Positions 43,441-51,538 of a stretch of 64,000 nucleotides of DNA are shown piece by piece. Position 1 is the stretch's first letter; every line of letters starts with the position of its first letter. The DNA is from Thermomonas brevis (GTDB lineage Bacteria; Pseudomonadota; Gammaproteobacteria; Xanthomonadales; Xanthomonadaceae), in assembly GCF_014395425.1 (NCBI RefSeq), contig NZ_CP060711.1, positions 930,001 through 994,000 of the forward strand, given 5' to 3'. The translations under genes and the position numbers were made by a program. The notes under the pieces were generated by a model. It did no database searches. It saw nothing but the letters and a program-made list of their open reading frames with translations, and had not been told where the DNA came from.

Positions 43441-44124
43441 ATGCGACTTCCAGGCCGTATGTTGGCCGAGGCTATCGGCACGGCATTTTTGCTGGCGGTC
43501 GTAGTCGGCTCCGGGATCATGGCCGAACGCCTGGCCGGGGGAAATATCGCCCTGGCCTTGCTGGCAAACGCCCTAGCCACGGGCGCGGGATTGTTCGCGC
43601 TCATCATGACCCTGGCGAGCGTCTCCGGGGCGCATTTCAATCCCGCCGTTTCGCTGGCTATGCGATTGCGCGGCGAACTCTCCACCGCCGACACCCTGGG
43701 CTATGTCTCCGCCCAGGTCGTTGGCGCTCTAGCAGGCGTTGCCATCGCTCACGGCATGTTTGATCTGCCAGCGTTCACGCTCTCCCAGCATGTGCGGGAA
43801 GGCGTGTCGCAGGTAGGGAGTGAGTTCGTTGCGACCTTCGGCCTGGTGCTGGTCATCCTGGGTACGGCTCGGCACGGGTTGCTGGCCGTCGCCCTATCGG
43901 TCGCCGGCTACATCGTGGCCGCGTACTGGTTCACGGCTTCGACTTCATTCGCCAACCCTGCGGTATCGCTTGCCCGAGCCTTCACCAACTCATTTGCCGG
44001 GATCAAGCCCAGCGGCGTGCCCTGGTTCGTTGTGGCGCAGTTGCTGGGAGCGATAGCGGCGACGGGCGCGGCGCGCCTTCTGTTCGATGGCAAGAGCGCG
44101 GACGCTTCCGCCTCGCACCCGTAG
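43441..44124 (+). CDS. aqpS: Aquaglyceroporin AqpS-like arsenite channel
   Basis: The 227-residue major-intrinsic-protein channel has six hydrophobic segments and both pore motifs: GAHFNPAVSLAMRL in the first half and FANPAVSLARAFTNSFAG in the second. In Sinorhizobium meliloti AqpS passes arsenite down its gradient after ArsC reduces arsenate. Here the gene starts directly after the arsC stop, so the role is probably the same. The operon contains no ArsB or Acr3 pump. The product could also carry methylated arsenicals. Confidence 0.9.
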   Translation: MRLPGRMLAEAIGTAFLLAVVVGSGIMAERLAGGNIALALLANALATGAGLFALIMTLASVSGAHFNPAVSLAMRLRGELSTADTLGYVSAQVVGALAGVAIAHGMFDLPAFTLSQHVREGVSQVGSEFVATFGLVLVILGTARHGLLAVALSVAGYIVAAYWFTASTSFANPAVSLARAFTNSFAGIKPSGVPWFVVAQLLGAIAATGAARLLFDGKSADASASHP

Positions 44125-44147
44125 GCTGCTACCATACGCCCCGACGT

Positions 44148-44196
44148 TGGTACGTCCGATGGTACAAACTCTCACCGGGTTGTTTCTCTCGGAAAA
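44148..44196 (+). promoter_or_regulatory. Right-end recombinase-binding-site candidates
   Basis: TGGTAC at 44148-44153 and 44160-44165 repeats the 12-bp spacing seen at the left end. GTTTCTCTCGGAAAA (44182-44196) is the inverse of the left-end 15-mer with one mismatch. They lie between aqpS and attR. Confidence 0.55.
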
Positions 44197-44224
44197 TCAA
44201 AGGTTTTGAGGTGGTTTAGGGACT

Positions 44225-44242
44225 TCCCCCTCTCTCCGCCAG
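44225..44242 (+). other. attR (right direct repeat)
   Basis: Exact second copy of the 18-bp tRNA-Ser 3' end. The following DNA resembles the sequence after the other tRNA-Ser gene (GATACGC...GCGTATC), showing this is the original tRNA-Ser flank pushed 6.8 kb away. Confidence 0.9.
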
Positions 44243-44290
44243 ATACGCAAAACGCCCCCTCGTGGGGCGTTTTGCGTATCTGGCGGAGAG
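44232..44290. terminator. Displaced tRNA-Ser terminator forming a 27-bp perfect stem
   Basis: Left arm 44232-44258 pairs without mismatch with 44264-44290 around a five-base loop. The inner part (GATACGCAAAACGCCCC) matches the terminator after tRNA-Ser(CGA). The outer ten bases mirror the CTCTCCGCCA acceptor end, so the att site is part of the stem. Confidence 0.8.
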
Positions 44291-44324
44291 CACGGAGGAC
44301 GAGCAGTCCCCCGCTTGGATTCGA

Positions 44325-44391
44325 CACATCGGCAGGACTGCCGATGTGGACAGCCCAAGGCTGCCCGCAGGGCGAGGGCCAAGCATGGCCC
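44325..44391 (+). repeat. Four-hairpin repeat, copy A
   Basis: Stems in order: CACATCGGCAG/CTGCCGATGTG (44325-44348), CAGCC/GGCTG (44351-44363), GCCC-GCA-GGGC (44363-44373) and GGGCCA-AGCA-TGGCCC (44376-44391). The same order and loops occur at 56250-56316 and, inverted, at 19016-19077. The 306-bp stretch from aqpS to the next gene otherwise holds only the attR region and this element. Confidence 0.75.
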
Positions 44392-44430
44392 GAGCTATCC
44401 CCGCCGCGACATCCTTGCTCGCGTATCCAA

Positions 44431-45702
44431 CTACGCCGAAAACACCGGCCAGCGGTCGACGATCCTCCCCCCGCGCACCACCACCAGATCGCCGAACTGC
44501 AGCAGCACCGCCTCGCTGATCTGCGGCCGGAAGAAGACGTGGTCGTCCACGTCCAAGCCGACGCCCGGCGAGGCGGTGACGATTTCCTGGTTGGCGCTGT
44601 GGCCGAACAGCTCGTTGAACTGCAGGCCCTTCGGCGATTCGTAGTCGGCCAGCCACCAGCCGCCGTAGATGAAGAAAGTCTCGCGCTGGTTCGGATCCCA
44701 CCACGAGAAGATCCGCGACTTCGCGTCCAGCGCCGGCAGGTCGATCGGGCCGGCCTTCTTCAGCACCGGCGTGGCGATGAACGCCGCCGGCACGTGCTCC
44801 TTCAGCGTTTCGATGTCGTAGTGGGTGGGCTTGAGCAGCGCGGTGCCGACGCTGATGTCGTTGCTGACGGTTTCGTGCGCGTGCAGCGCGTAGCTGGGGC
44901 TGCCGCCGGAGTTCAGGGTCAGGTCGTCGCGCCACAGCGATGCGTAGTCGCGGCGGGCGACGTCGACGAAGCCGCGGTAGCGCGCCATCGCCTTGTCCAG
45001 CAGTTCGCGCGCGCTGCCGAGCACCGACGGCACGCCCATGCCGACGTGCGCGTCGTAGCCCATGAAGCCGGCGAACTCCAGCTGCTGAGGATGCGCGGCG
45101 ATCACGTCCAGCATCGCCTTCAGTTCGCGCCCGTCGCGCGCGCCGCCGCGGTGCAGGCCGACGTCGATCTCCAGGCTGGCGCGCATCCTGGTGCCGAGCC
45201 CGCGCGCCAGCTCGGCGTATTCGCGCAGGCGCTGCGGCGTGTCGAACAGCCACTGCAATTGCCGCGCGGGATCGAATGCGCCCTTGAGCCCGGCGTAGAA
45301 CTGCGCCGCCGCGCGCACCGGCAGCGGCTTGCCCATCAGCACGTCGAAGCCGGGGAAGAACTCGGCGTCGTGGCTGAGGAAGGGCTGATGGAAGGACATC
45401 AGCCGCGTGGTGCCCGCGCGCCCGGCGACGTACTCCAGCAGCTTCGGCGAGGGCAGCGATTTCTCGACGATGCGGTAGTGCTTGCCGGCCGCGCGCAGGG
45501 TGCGCGCCACCCGGTCGAGGTTGGCGTCGAGGCGGTCGAGGTCGACCACCATCGCCGGCTCCATCGGCCCGTTGCGCTTCAGCTCCGCGTTCAGCGCGCG
45601 GAAGTACGGCGCATACGGCGCACCGTGGTCGCCCGGCTTCTTCCACCACAGCGCCGCCGCGCCCAGGCCCATCGCGCCCAATACGAAGTTGCGTCGTTTC
45701 AT
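44431..45702 (-). CDS. PLP-dependent DSD1 / D-threonine-aldolase-like enzyme with Tat-like signal
   Basis: The 423-residue protein of the alanine-racemase-N fold (residues 45-290) has a C-terminal D-serine-dehydratase-like domain containing DVDDHVFFRPQISEAVLLQFGDLVVV. The likely Schiff-base Lys is in YRIVEKSLPSPKLL. The N-terminus MKRRNFVLGAMGLGAAAL fits a twin-arginine signal, unusual for this fold and implying export of the folded, cofactor-loaded enzyme. The exact reaction (aldolase, dehydratase or other) is unknown. It lies 16 bases after the MFS gene in a leftward operon. Confidence 0.8.
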   Translation of the reverse strand: MKRRNFVLGAMGLGAAALWWKKPGDHGAPYAPYFRALNAELKRNGPMEPAMVVDLDRLDANLDRVARTLRAAGKHYRIVEKSLPSPKLLEYVAGRAGTTRLMSFHQPFLSHDAEFFPGFDVLMGKPLPVRAAAQFYAGLKGAFDPARQLQWLFDTPQRLREYAELARGLGTRMRASLEIDVGLHRGGARDGRELKAMLDVIAAHPQQLEFAGFMGYDAHVGMGVPSVLGSARELLDKAMARYRGFVDVARRDYASLWRDDLTLNSGGSPSYALHAHETVSNDISVGTALLKPTHYDIETLKEHVPAAFIATPVLKKAGPIDLPALDAKSRIFSWWDPNQRETFFIYGGWWLADYESPKGLQFNELFGHSANQEIVTASPGVGLDVDDHVFFRPQISEAVLLQFGDLVVVRGGRIVDRWPVFSA

Positions 45703-45718
45703 TCCGTCCTCGCTTCCC

Positions 45719-46990
45719 TCACGGCACGCTGCGCACGCGCAGCGCCAGCAATCCGCCCGCCATCGTCACCGCCGCCGTCGCCAAGTACAGCGCCGGATAA
45801 CCGCCCAACCGCGTCACCAAGAGCGCCGCCAGCGCCGGCCCCAGCACCTGCGGCGCGGAGTTGGCGACATTGAGCACGCCCAGGTCCTTGCCGCGCCCGC
45901 TGGCCGCCGGCAGCACCTGCGACACCAGCGCCTGTTCGACCGCGATGTAGATGCCGTAGCCGAGGCCCAGCAGCGCCGCCGCGCCGATCGCCACCGGCCA
46001 TGCAGGCCACAGCCCAAGCAGCGCGGAGGCCGCCGCCATCAATGCGCTGCCCGCCACGATGTTGCGCCTGCGCCGGCCGCTGCGGTCGGACGCCGCGCCG
46101 CTGGCGAAGGCGCCGACGACCACGCCGGCGGTATAGGCCAGCACCAGCACCAGCAATCCGTCCTCCGCGCTGCGACCGGGGAACAGCCGCTCGAAGCCGA
46201 TCGAGTCGCGCAGGAAATACAGCAGGTACAGCGTGCCCAGCGCCGAACCGAGCTGCACCAGGAAGCGCATGCACCAGGCGCGGGCGAAATCCGGATGCGC
46301 GCGCGGGTCGATCCAGAACCCGCGCAGGAATTCCCTCCAGCGCCACGGCGGACGCTGCTCCGGCCGCAGCCGCGCGTTGCCGGCCAGCAGCAGGAACGGC
46401 AGCACGCAGGCCAGCAGCGCCAGCGCCACCGCGAGATAGCCCATGCCGATGCCGCTGACGGCGGCGGTGACCAGCACCGTGCCCACCACTACGCCCAACG
46501 GCTGGGTGATGCCGGTCCACGCGCTGCAACGCGCGCGCTGCGCCACCGGCACCTGGTCGGGCAGCTCCGCCATCAGCGCGGCCAGCAACGCGTTCAGCGC
46601 GAACTGCGCCACGCACCACCACAGCAGCACCCCGGCGATGTCGCGCTGCCGCCCCAGCATCGCCAGCGCCAGCACGCCCAACAATGCGCCGGCGAAGCTC
46701 CACGGGCGACGGCGCCCCCAACGCGAGGTGGTGCGGTCCGACCACGCGCCGCACAGCGGATTGGCGATCAGCGCAACCAGCGCGCCCGCACCCGTCACCC
46801 AGCCCAGCGCCGCTTCCTTGTGCAGCGGCGCGATCGCTTCCATCTGCTCGGCCAGCAGCACCTGGATCGGCGCGAAGAACGCCATCCACAGGCCGAGGAA
46901 GGCCAGCGAGTAGGTGCCGACGAAGCGCGCGCCGACCGGCAGCGTCGGTTCCGCCAGCGCATCGCGCACGGAAGGCTTGCCGTCGTTCAT
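45719..46990 (-). CDS. MFS transporter, sugar-type
   Basis: The 423-residue protein has about 12 transmembrane segments and the MFS loop motif after helix 2 (GAWSDRTTSRWGRRRPW), repeated in the second half as GAASDRSGRRRRNI. This resembles GPH/glycoside-type carriers. The ATG at 46990 overlaps the stop of the GH1 gene as ATGA. The coupling with a beta-glucosidase suggests uptake of a beta-glucoside or related sugar. Confidence 0.85.
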   Translation of the reverse strand: MNDGKPSVRDALAEPTLPVGARFVGTYSLAFLGLWMAFFAPIQVLLAEQMEAIAPLHKEAALGWVTGAGALVALIANPLCGAWSDRTTSRWGRRRPWSFAGALLGVLALAMLGRQRDIAGVLLWWCVAQFALNALLAALMAELPDQVPVAQRARCSAWTGITQPLGVVVGTVLVTAAVSGIGMGYLAVALALLACVLPFLLLAGNARLRPEQRPPWRWREFLRGFWIDPRAHPDFARAWCMRFLVQLGSALGTLYLLYFLRDSIGFERLFPGRSAEDGLLVLVLAYTAGVVVGAFASGAASDRSGRRRRNIVAGSALMAAASALLGLWPAWPVAIGAAALLGLGYGIYIAVEQALVSQVLPAASGRGKDLGVLNVANSAPQVLGPALAALLVTRLGGYPALYLATAAVTMAGGLLALRVRSVP

Positions 46991-48330
46991 CGCTGCGCCG
47001 CGATCTGCTCGCGGTACCAGTGGTAGGACGCCTTGGGCGTGCGCCGCTGCGTCGCGTAATCGACATGCACCAGCCCGAAACGCGGCCGGTACCCTTCCGC
47101 CCATTCGAAATTGTCGAGGATCGACCAGACGAAATAGCCGCGCACGTCGATGCCGGCGTCGATGGCCTGCCGCAGTTCGGCGAGGTGCTGGCGCAGGTAG
47201 TCGATGCGGCGCGGATCGTCTATGCATCCCTGCGTATCCATCGCGTCGGGAAACGCCGCTCCGTTCTCGGTGACGACGATCGGCGGCAGCCGCTTGCCGT
47301 AGCGCGCGCGCAGGCCGCGCAGCACTTGGCCCAGCCCGGTCGCGTCCACCGGCCAGCCCATCTCGGTGCGCTCGAAGCGTGCCGGCGGTTCGGCCTCCTC
47401 GATCGGTGCGGCGCTGCCGCGCGGGGCCATGCGCACGTACTGCGGGTTGTAGAAATTGATGCCGAGGAAATCCAGCGGCTGCGCGATGATCTCCAGATCG
47501 CCGTCGCGCAGCGCCGAGCGGTCCTGCCGCAGCAGCGCCAGTCCGCGCGGGTAGCGGCCGAGCAACAGCGGATCGGTGTGCATGCGGTCGTGCACCGTAT
47601 CCAGCATCCACGCCGCGAAGCGGTCGCGCAGGCGCTTCGACGCCGGCCGGGCGCTCTGCATGCTCTGGGCGATGCCGACCTGCGCATCCGCGCGCGCGGT
47701 CGCGCGCAGCGCCTGCACCGCGCGGCCGTGCGAGAGCAGCAGGTGGTGCACCACGTCGAAGATCGCGAGGCCGTTCTCCTCGCCCGGCGCATGCACGCCC
47801 AAGGCATGCCCCAGCACCGAATGCTCGAAGGTTTCGTTGTGGGTGATCCAGCGCGGCACGCGGTCGCCGAGCCGGCGCGCGACGTGCTGCACGTACTCGG
47901 CGAAGCGCTCGCAGGTGTCGCGCTCATGCCAGCCGCCGGCATCCTGCAACGCCTGCGGCAGATCCCAGTGGTAGAGCGTGGGTACGGGCTGGACGCCGCG
48001 CTCCAGCAGCGCATCGACCAGCCGCGCGTAGTGGTCGAGCCCGGCCTGGTTCGGCGCGCCGCGCCCGGACGGCTGGATGCGCGGCCAGGCGATCGAGAAG
48101 CGGTAGGCGCCCGCGCCCAGACCCGCGATCAGTTCGACGTCCTCGCGCCAGCGGTGGTAGTGATCGCAGGCCCGGCCCGGATCGTCGCCATTGGCAATAG
48201 TGCCCGGCCGTGCGCAGAACGTGTCCCAGACCGACGCCCCGCGCCCGTCCTCGTCCAGCGCGCCCTCGATCTGGAACGCCGAGGCCGACACGCCCCAGAG
48301 GAACCCGGCGGGAAACCGCATCGACGCCAT
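46987..48330 (-). CDS. GH1 beta-glucosidase
   Basis: Glycoside hydrolase family 1 enzyme of 447 residues with no signal peptide. It has the N-terminal signature FLWGVSASAFQIEGALDEDGRGASVWD, the acid/base Glu in WITHNETFEH (the common form is TxNEP), the nucleophile Glu in IVVTENGAAF, and the aglycone-site block YFVWSILDNFEWAEGY. It retains configuration when releasing beta-linked glucose or similar sugars. The ATG at 48330 (MASMRFPAGF) is chosen; ATG at 48321 is possible. The stop is coupled to the MFS transporter. Confidence 0.93.
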   Translation of the reverse strand: MASMRFPAGFLWGVSASAFQIEGALDEDGRGASVWDTFCARPGTIANGDDPGRACDHYHRWREDVELIAGLGAGAYRFSIAWPRIQPSGRGAPNQAGLDHYARLVDALLERGVQPVPTLYHWDLPQALQDAGGWHERDTCERFAEYVQHVARRLGDRVPRWITHNETFEHSVLGHALGVHAPGEENGLAIFDVVHHLLLSHGRAVQALRATARADAQVGIAQSMQSARPASKRLRDRFAAWMLDTVHDRMHTDPLLLGRYPRGLALLRQDRSALRDGDLEIIAQPLDFLGINFYNPQYVRMAPRGSAAPIEEAEPPARFERTEMGWPVDATGLGQVLRGLRARYGKRLPPIVVTENGAAFPDAMDTQGCIDDPRRIDYLRQHLAELRQAIDAGIDVRGYFVWSILDNFEWAEGYRPRFGLVHVDYATQRRTPKASYHWYREQIAAQR

Positions 48331-48337
48331 GCCCGCG

Positions 48338-49705
48338 TCAGCCCACGCCCAGCACCGACCGCAGGTGCGCATTGAGGAACTTGCCGCCCGGATCGAGCGC
48401 CTCGCGCACCGCCAGGAACTCCTTCCAGCGCGGATACAGCGGCGCCAGCAGACGCGCGTTGAGGCTGTGCAGCTTGCCCCAGTGCGGGCGGCCCTCGTAC
48501 TTCCAGAAGATCGGCTCGACCTGCGCGAACACGTTGTGGTGGTCCATCCGGTAGTACTGGTGCACCGAGATCGCGCAGGTGTCGCGCCCCTGGAACATCG
48601 ACAGCATCGCGTCGTCGCGGCGGACGTAGCGGTATTCGATGGGGAAGAAGGTGTCGATCTTCTCGTCGCGGATCTTCTTCAGGATCTCGCGCAGGCAGGC
48701 CGGGCCGGCCTCGGCGGGCACCTCGTATTCCATCTCGTTGAAGCGCACGTCGCGAACGTTGGCGAACACCTTGTACGAATCGTCGATGACCTCGGGGAAG
48801 GACACCGCGTGCTTGACCAGGAAGTTGAGCACGCGCGCGTAGCCGCGCGGCGAGTTGCGCCATTCCAGGTGGACGCGCTGCAGCAGCGCGACCTTGTCCA
48901 CGTCGCCGCCCGGCTCCTTCGGGATGGTGCGCGGATCGTCGGTTTCGTCCATCGCCATCGCCACCGCCATGTCCGAATGCAGCAGCACGTTCATCTCGAA
49001 ATGGTCGTGCTCGCGCAGCAGGCGCGGCATGTCTTCCAGCAACTCCTCATAGCGCTGCACCCATTCGCGACGGTGCAGCCGGAACGCCTTGCGATTTTTC
49101 ATGCGCACGCGAGTGACCACGCCCAGCGCGCCGAGCGAGCAGCGCGCGGCGTCGAAGACGTAGGGATGGCGCTCGGCGTCGCAGTCGATGACGTCGCCGT
49201 TGGCGGTGAGCAGGCGCAGGCCGGTCACCTGGTCGGAATACGAGCCGAAGCGCGGGCCGGTGCCGTGGGTCGAGGTCGCGATCGCGCCGCCCAGGGTCTG
49301 GTAGTCGATGTCGGCCATGTTCGGCAGCGCCAGGCCCGCCCGCTTCAGCGGCGCGCCCATCTGCGAGATCGGCGTGCCGGCCCACCATTCCGACGTCAGC
49401 GCCTGCGCGTCGTGGCCGATCATGCCGTGCAGGTTGGCGAGCGACAGCACCGCGCCGTCGGTGGGCACCAGCGCGCTGAACGAATGCCCGGAACCCACCG
49501 GCCGCACGCCGGCAGCCGCCTTGCGCAGCGCGTCGGCGAGTTGCTCCTCGCTGGCCGGCGCGAGCCGCGCCATCGGCAGGCAGGACTGCGCGCCGGACCA
49601 GTTGCGCCACGGGATCGGCCGCGCGCCCTTCGCGTGTGCGCCCAGCGCGCCCAGCAGCCCGAGCGCACCGAATCCCTTGAGCAGTTCGCGGCGGGTCGGC
49701 TTCAT
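48338..49705 (-). CDS. Exported FAD-linked oxidase, aldonolactone-oxidase type
   Basis: The 455-residue flavoprotein begins with a twin-arginine signal (TRRELLKGFGALGLLGALGA). The FAD-binding (PCMH) motifs are VRPVGSGHSFSALVPTDGAV and DIDYQTLGGAIATSTHGTG. The C-terminal half is of the D-arabinono-1,4-lactone oxidase family, ending HWGKLHSLNARLL...YPRWKEFLAVREALDPGGKFLNAHL. It probably oxidises a sugar alcohol or lactone in the periplasm. A cytochrome c lipoprotein gene ends two bases upstream, suggesting electrons pass to it rather than to oxygen. Confidence 0.88.
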   Translation of the reverse strand: MKPTRRELLKGFGALGLLGALGAHAKGARPIPWRNWSGAQSCLPMARLAPASEEQLADALRKAAAGVRPVGSGHSFSALVPTDGAVLSLANLHGMIGHDAQALTSEWWAGTPISQMGAPLKRAGLALPNMADIDYQTLGGAIATSTHGTGPRFGSYSDQVTGLRLLTANGDVIDCDAERHPYVFDAARCSLGALGVVTRVRMKNRKAFRLHRREWVQRYEELLEDMPRLLREHDHFEMNVLLHSDMAVAMAMDETDDPRTIPKEPGGDVDKVALLQRVHLEWRNSPRGYARVLNFLVKHAVSFPEVIDDSYKVFANVRDVRFNEMEYEVPAEAGPACLREILKKIRDEKIDTFFPIEYRYVRRDDAMLSMFQGRDTCAISVHQYYRMDHHNVFAQVEPIFWKYEGRPHWGKLHSLNARLLAPLYPRWKEFLAVREALDPGGKFLNAHLRSVLGVG

Positions 49706-49707
49706 CG

Positions 49708-50088
49708 TCAGCGCTCCCGGCCGGTACCGGCCATGTAGGCGATCAGCGCGCGATACTGCTCCTCGCCGCAATCGGCGCAGGCGCCAAGCGGCGGCATCGC
49801 GTTGAAGCCGTTGATCGTGTGGTCGAGCAGCACGTCCTCGCCCTGGGCGATGCGCGGCGCCCACGCGACGGCGTCTCCCGCCTGCGGCGCGCCGGTAGCC
49901 GGCACGGCATGGCAGGTGGCGCAGCTGCGCGCGTAGATGGCCTGCAATTCCGGAGTAAGCGCAGCCGTGGTTGCGGCGGGCGGCGGTGCGGCGGCGGCGG
50001 GAGGCTCGCCGCAGCCGGCCAGTAACGTCGGGAGCAACGCGAGGAAGGCGAAAGCGAAGCGTTTCCGGTGTCGTGGCGACGGCGTCAT
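49708..50088 (-). CDS. Cytochrome c lipoprotein
   Basis: Small electron carrier of 126 residues with a lipobox signal peptide (LALLPTLLAGC). An Ala/Pro-rich linker precedes one heme-c site CATCH near residue 62 and an axial Met in FNAMPPLGACADC. The form resembles cytochrome c5, whose extra Cys pair (CADC) is present. It is paired with the Tat-exported flavin oxidase downstream as its likely electron acceptor. The ATG at 50088 follows a short gap to the AraC gene. Confidence 0.9.
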   Translation of the reverse strand: MTPSPRHRKRFAFAFLALLPTLLAGCGEPPAAAAPPPAATTAALTPELQAIYARSCATCHAVPATGAPQAGDAVAWAPRIAQGEDVLLDHTINGFNAMPPLGACADCGEEQYRALIAYMAGTGRER

Positions 50089-50182
50089 CGGGCGACCTGC
50101 GAACATGGCTTGCGCCTACTGGAGCACGTCGGACCACGGCGGGACAGGGACAGATTGCGGCCAAATCCCGCGCGCAAAGCGA

Positions 50183-51202
50183 TCAACGCGGCGGGCGCAG
50201 TTCGCCCGGCGCCAGCCCCTGCCAGCGCTTGAAGGCGCGCCGGAACGCGCGCGCGTCGGAAAACCCCAGCTTCGCGCCGGCCTCGGCCACGGTCAGGCCG
50301 CCGGCCTCCAGCAGCTCGCGCGCCGCCTGTGCGCGGACCCGGCCGCTGATCGCGCGGAACGAAGTACCCGCCTCGTCCAGCCGCCGCCGCAGCGTGCGCG
50401 GGCTGAGGTCGAGCGAACGCGCCAGCTGCGCGATCGACAGCGCCATCCCGCCGGGGCGCGCCAGCAGGCGTTCGATCGCGGCCACGGTGTCCAGCGTTTC
50501 CTGCCGCGCGTGCTGTTCGAGCTGCGCGCGGATGTTCGCGGAAACGGCGGGGTCGTGGCGCGGCATCGGCCGGGCCAGCCAGTCCGGCGCGAGTTCGAGC
50601 CGGCTGCGCGCGCCGCCGAAGCGCGGCTCGCAGCCGAAAAGCTCGCGGTAGCGCGACGCGTGCGCGGGCGCCGGATAGCCCAGCTCCAACGCATGCAGTA
50701 CCAGCGGCTCGCCCAGCTCGCGGCGGAACAGGTCCAGCACGCTGGCCAGCAGTTCCTCGACCAGGAACATCGCCAGCCGCGGATCGCGCACGCGCGGCCG
50801 CAGCTCCAGCGCCAGGCCGCTGGTGGACGGCGCCAGTTCGATATCGACCAGCGCGCCGCCGGCCGGATAGTGGCGCGCGCCCAGCCGGATCGCTCCGCCC
50901 ACGTCCGGCGCGGTGACGAAGGCTTCGCCGAGCAGGCCGAACTTCTCCAGCCCCTGGCCCAGCCCGACCTCGATGCCGAGATCGTCGCGGCCACCGAGCT
51001 GCAGCGCGCGCCGGATCATCCGCCACGCCTGCCGGCGCGACACCAGCACGCCCGCGCGCAGCGCCGGCAGGTCGAAGCCCAGCCCGGCGCACAGGCGCTC
51101 CGGCGCGATCCCCATGCCGACCGCGCGCTCGCACAGCGTGACCAGCAGGTAGGGAATGATCTCGGGCGCGAACTGGCTGGGATCGAGCTTGCTGCGCGAC
51201 AT
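50183..51202 (-). CDS. AraC-family transcription regulator
   Basis: The 339-residue regulator has an N-terminal arabinose-binding-like (PF12625-type) domain in residues 15-200. The C-terminal AraC DNA-binding domain has SIAQLARSLDLSPRTLRRRLDEAGTSFR and GLTVAEAGAKLGFSDARAFRRAFKRWQGLAPGELR. The ATG at 51202 is preferred; the frame extends further upstream without similarity. It precedes the cytochrome-oxidase-glucosidase genes on the same strand with 94 bp to the cytochrome, so it may control them. Confidence 0.88.
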   Translation of the reverse strand: MSRSKLDPSQFAPEIIPYLLVTLCERAVGMGIAPERLCAGLGFDLPALRAGVLVSRRQAWRMIRRALQLGGRDDLGIEVGLGQGLEKFGLLGEAFVTAPDVGGAIRLGARHYPAGGALVDIELAPSTSGLALELRPRVRDPRLAMFLVEELLASVLDLFRRELGEPLVLHALELGYPAPAHASRYRELFGCEPRFGGARSRLELAPDWLARPMPRHDPAVSANIRAQLEQHARQETLDTVAAIERLLARPGGMALSIAQLARSLDLSPRTLRRRLDEAGTSFRAISGRVRAQAARELLEAGGLTVAEAGAKLGFSDARAFRRAFKRWQGLAPGELRPPR

Positions 51203-51391
51203 GGAACCGATGGCCTCCCCGGCGGGCGTTCCGCGCGCGGCGATGGCGGCCTTCGCCGCGCTGCCGCGCGTCAAAAGCATGTAAACTAGCACCTCGTCAC
51301 GCGGTATCAGGCGTCGCCGGCATCCGGCACCGATTCGACAAGGATCGCGCCCGTACCAAGAGCCGAGGTTTCCACGGCTCGCACCTATGGT

Positions 51392-51493
51392 GGCCCCGTC
51401 GGCCCCTCGCGACGCTAGGTCGAAAACCCCGCCAGGGCCGGAAGGCAGCAACGGTATCGACTGACGCGGGCGCCGAGGTCAGCCGGCGGGGCT
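51392..51493 (+). ncRNA. ffs: Signal recognition particle RNA, small bacterial type
   Basis: The conserved apical domain is clear: GCCAGGGCCGGAAGGCAGCA followed by AACGG, with the asymmetric loop partner in GAGGTCAGCC. The ends GGCCCCGTCGGC and GCCGGCGGGGC pair to close the helix, giving roughly 102 nt. Exact ends are estimated. It lies between divergent flanks with no overlap with genes. Confidence 0.88.
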
Positions 51494-51538
51494 ACCGCCT
51501 TTCCGGAACCTGCATCCCGCGCGATGGCTCGCTTGGGC

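Larger units (their letters stand above)
37420..44242 (+). mobile_element. Integrated arsenic-resistance element at tRNA-Ser(GGA), about 6.8 kb
   Basis: Bounded by an exact 18-bp direct repeat (TCCCCCTCTCTCCGCCAG) at 37420-37437 and 44225-44242. The left copy is the tRNA-Ser 3' end. Inside are a tyrosine integrase directly next to attL, a second recombinase-like gene, a RepL-like gene with iteron-like repeats, and arsR-arsI-arsC-aqpS. Its terminal motifs are symmetric. Base composition is more AT-rich around the regulators and ars promoter than in the flanks. No conjugation gene is visible, so it is integrative and perhaps mobilisable, not self-transmissible. Confidence 0.9.
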
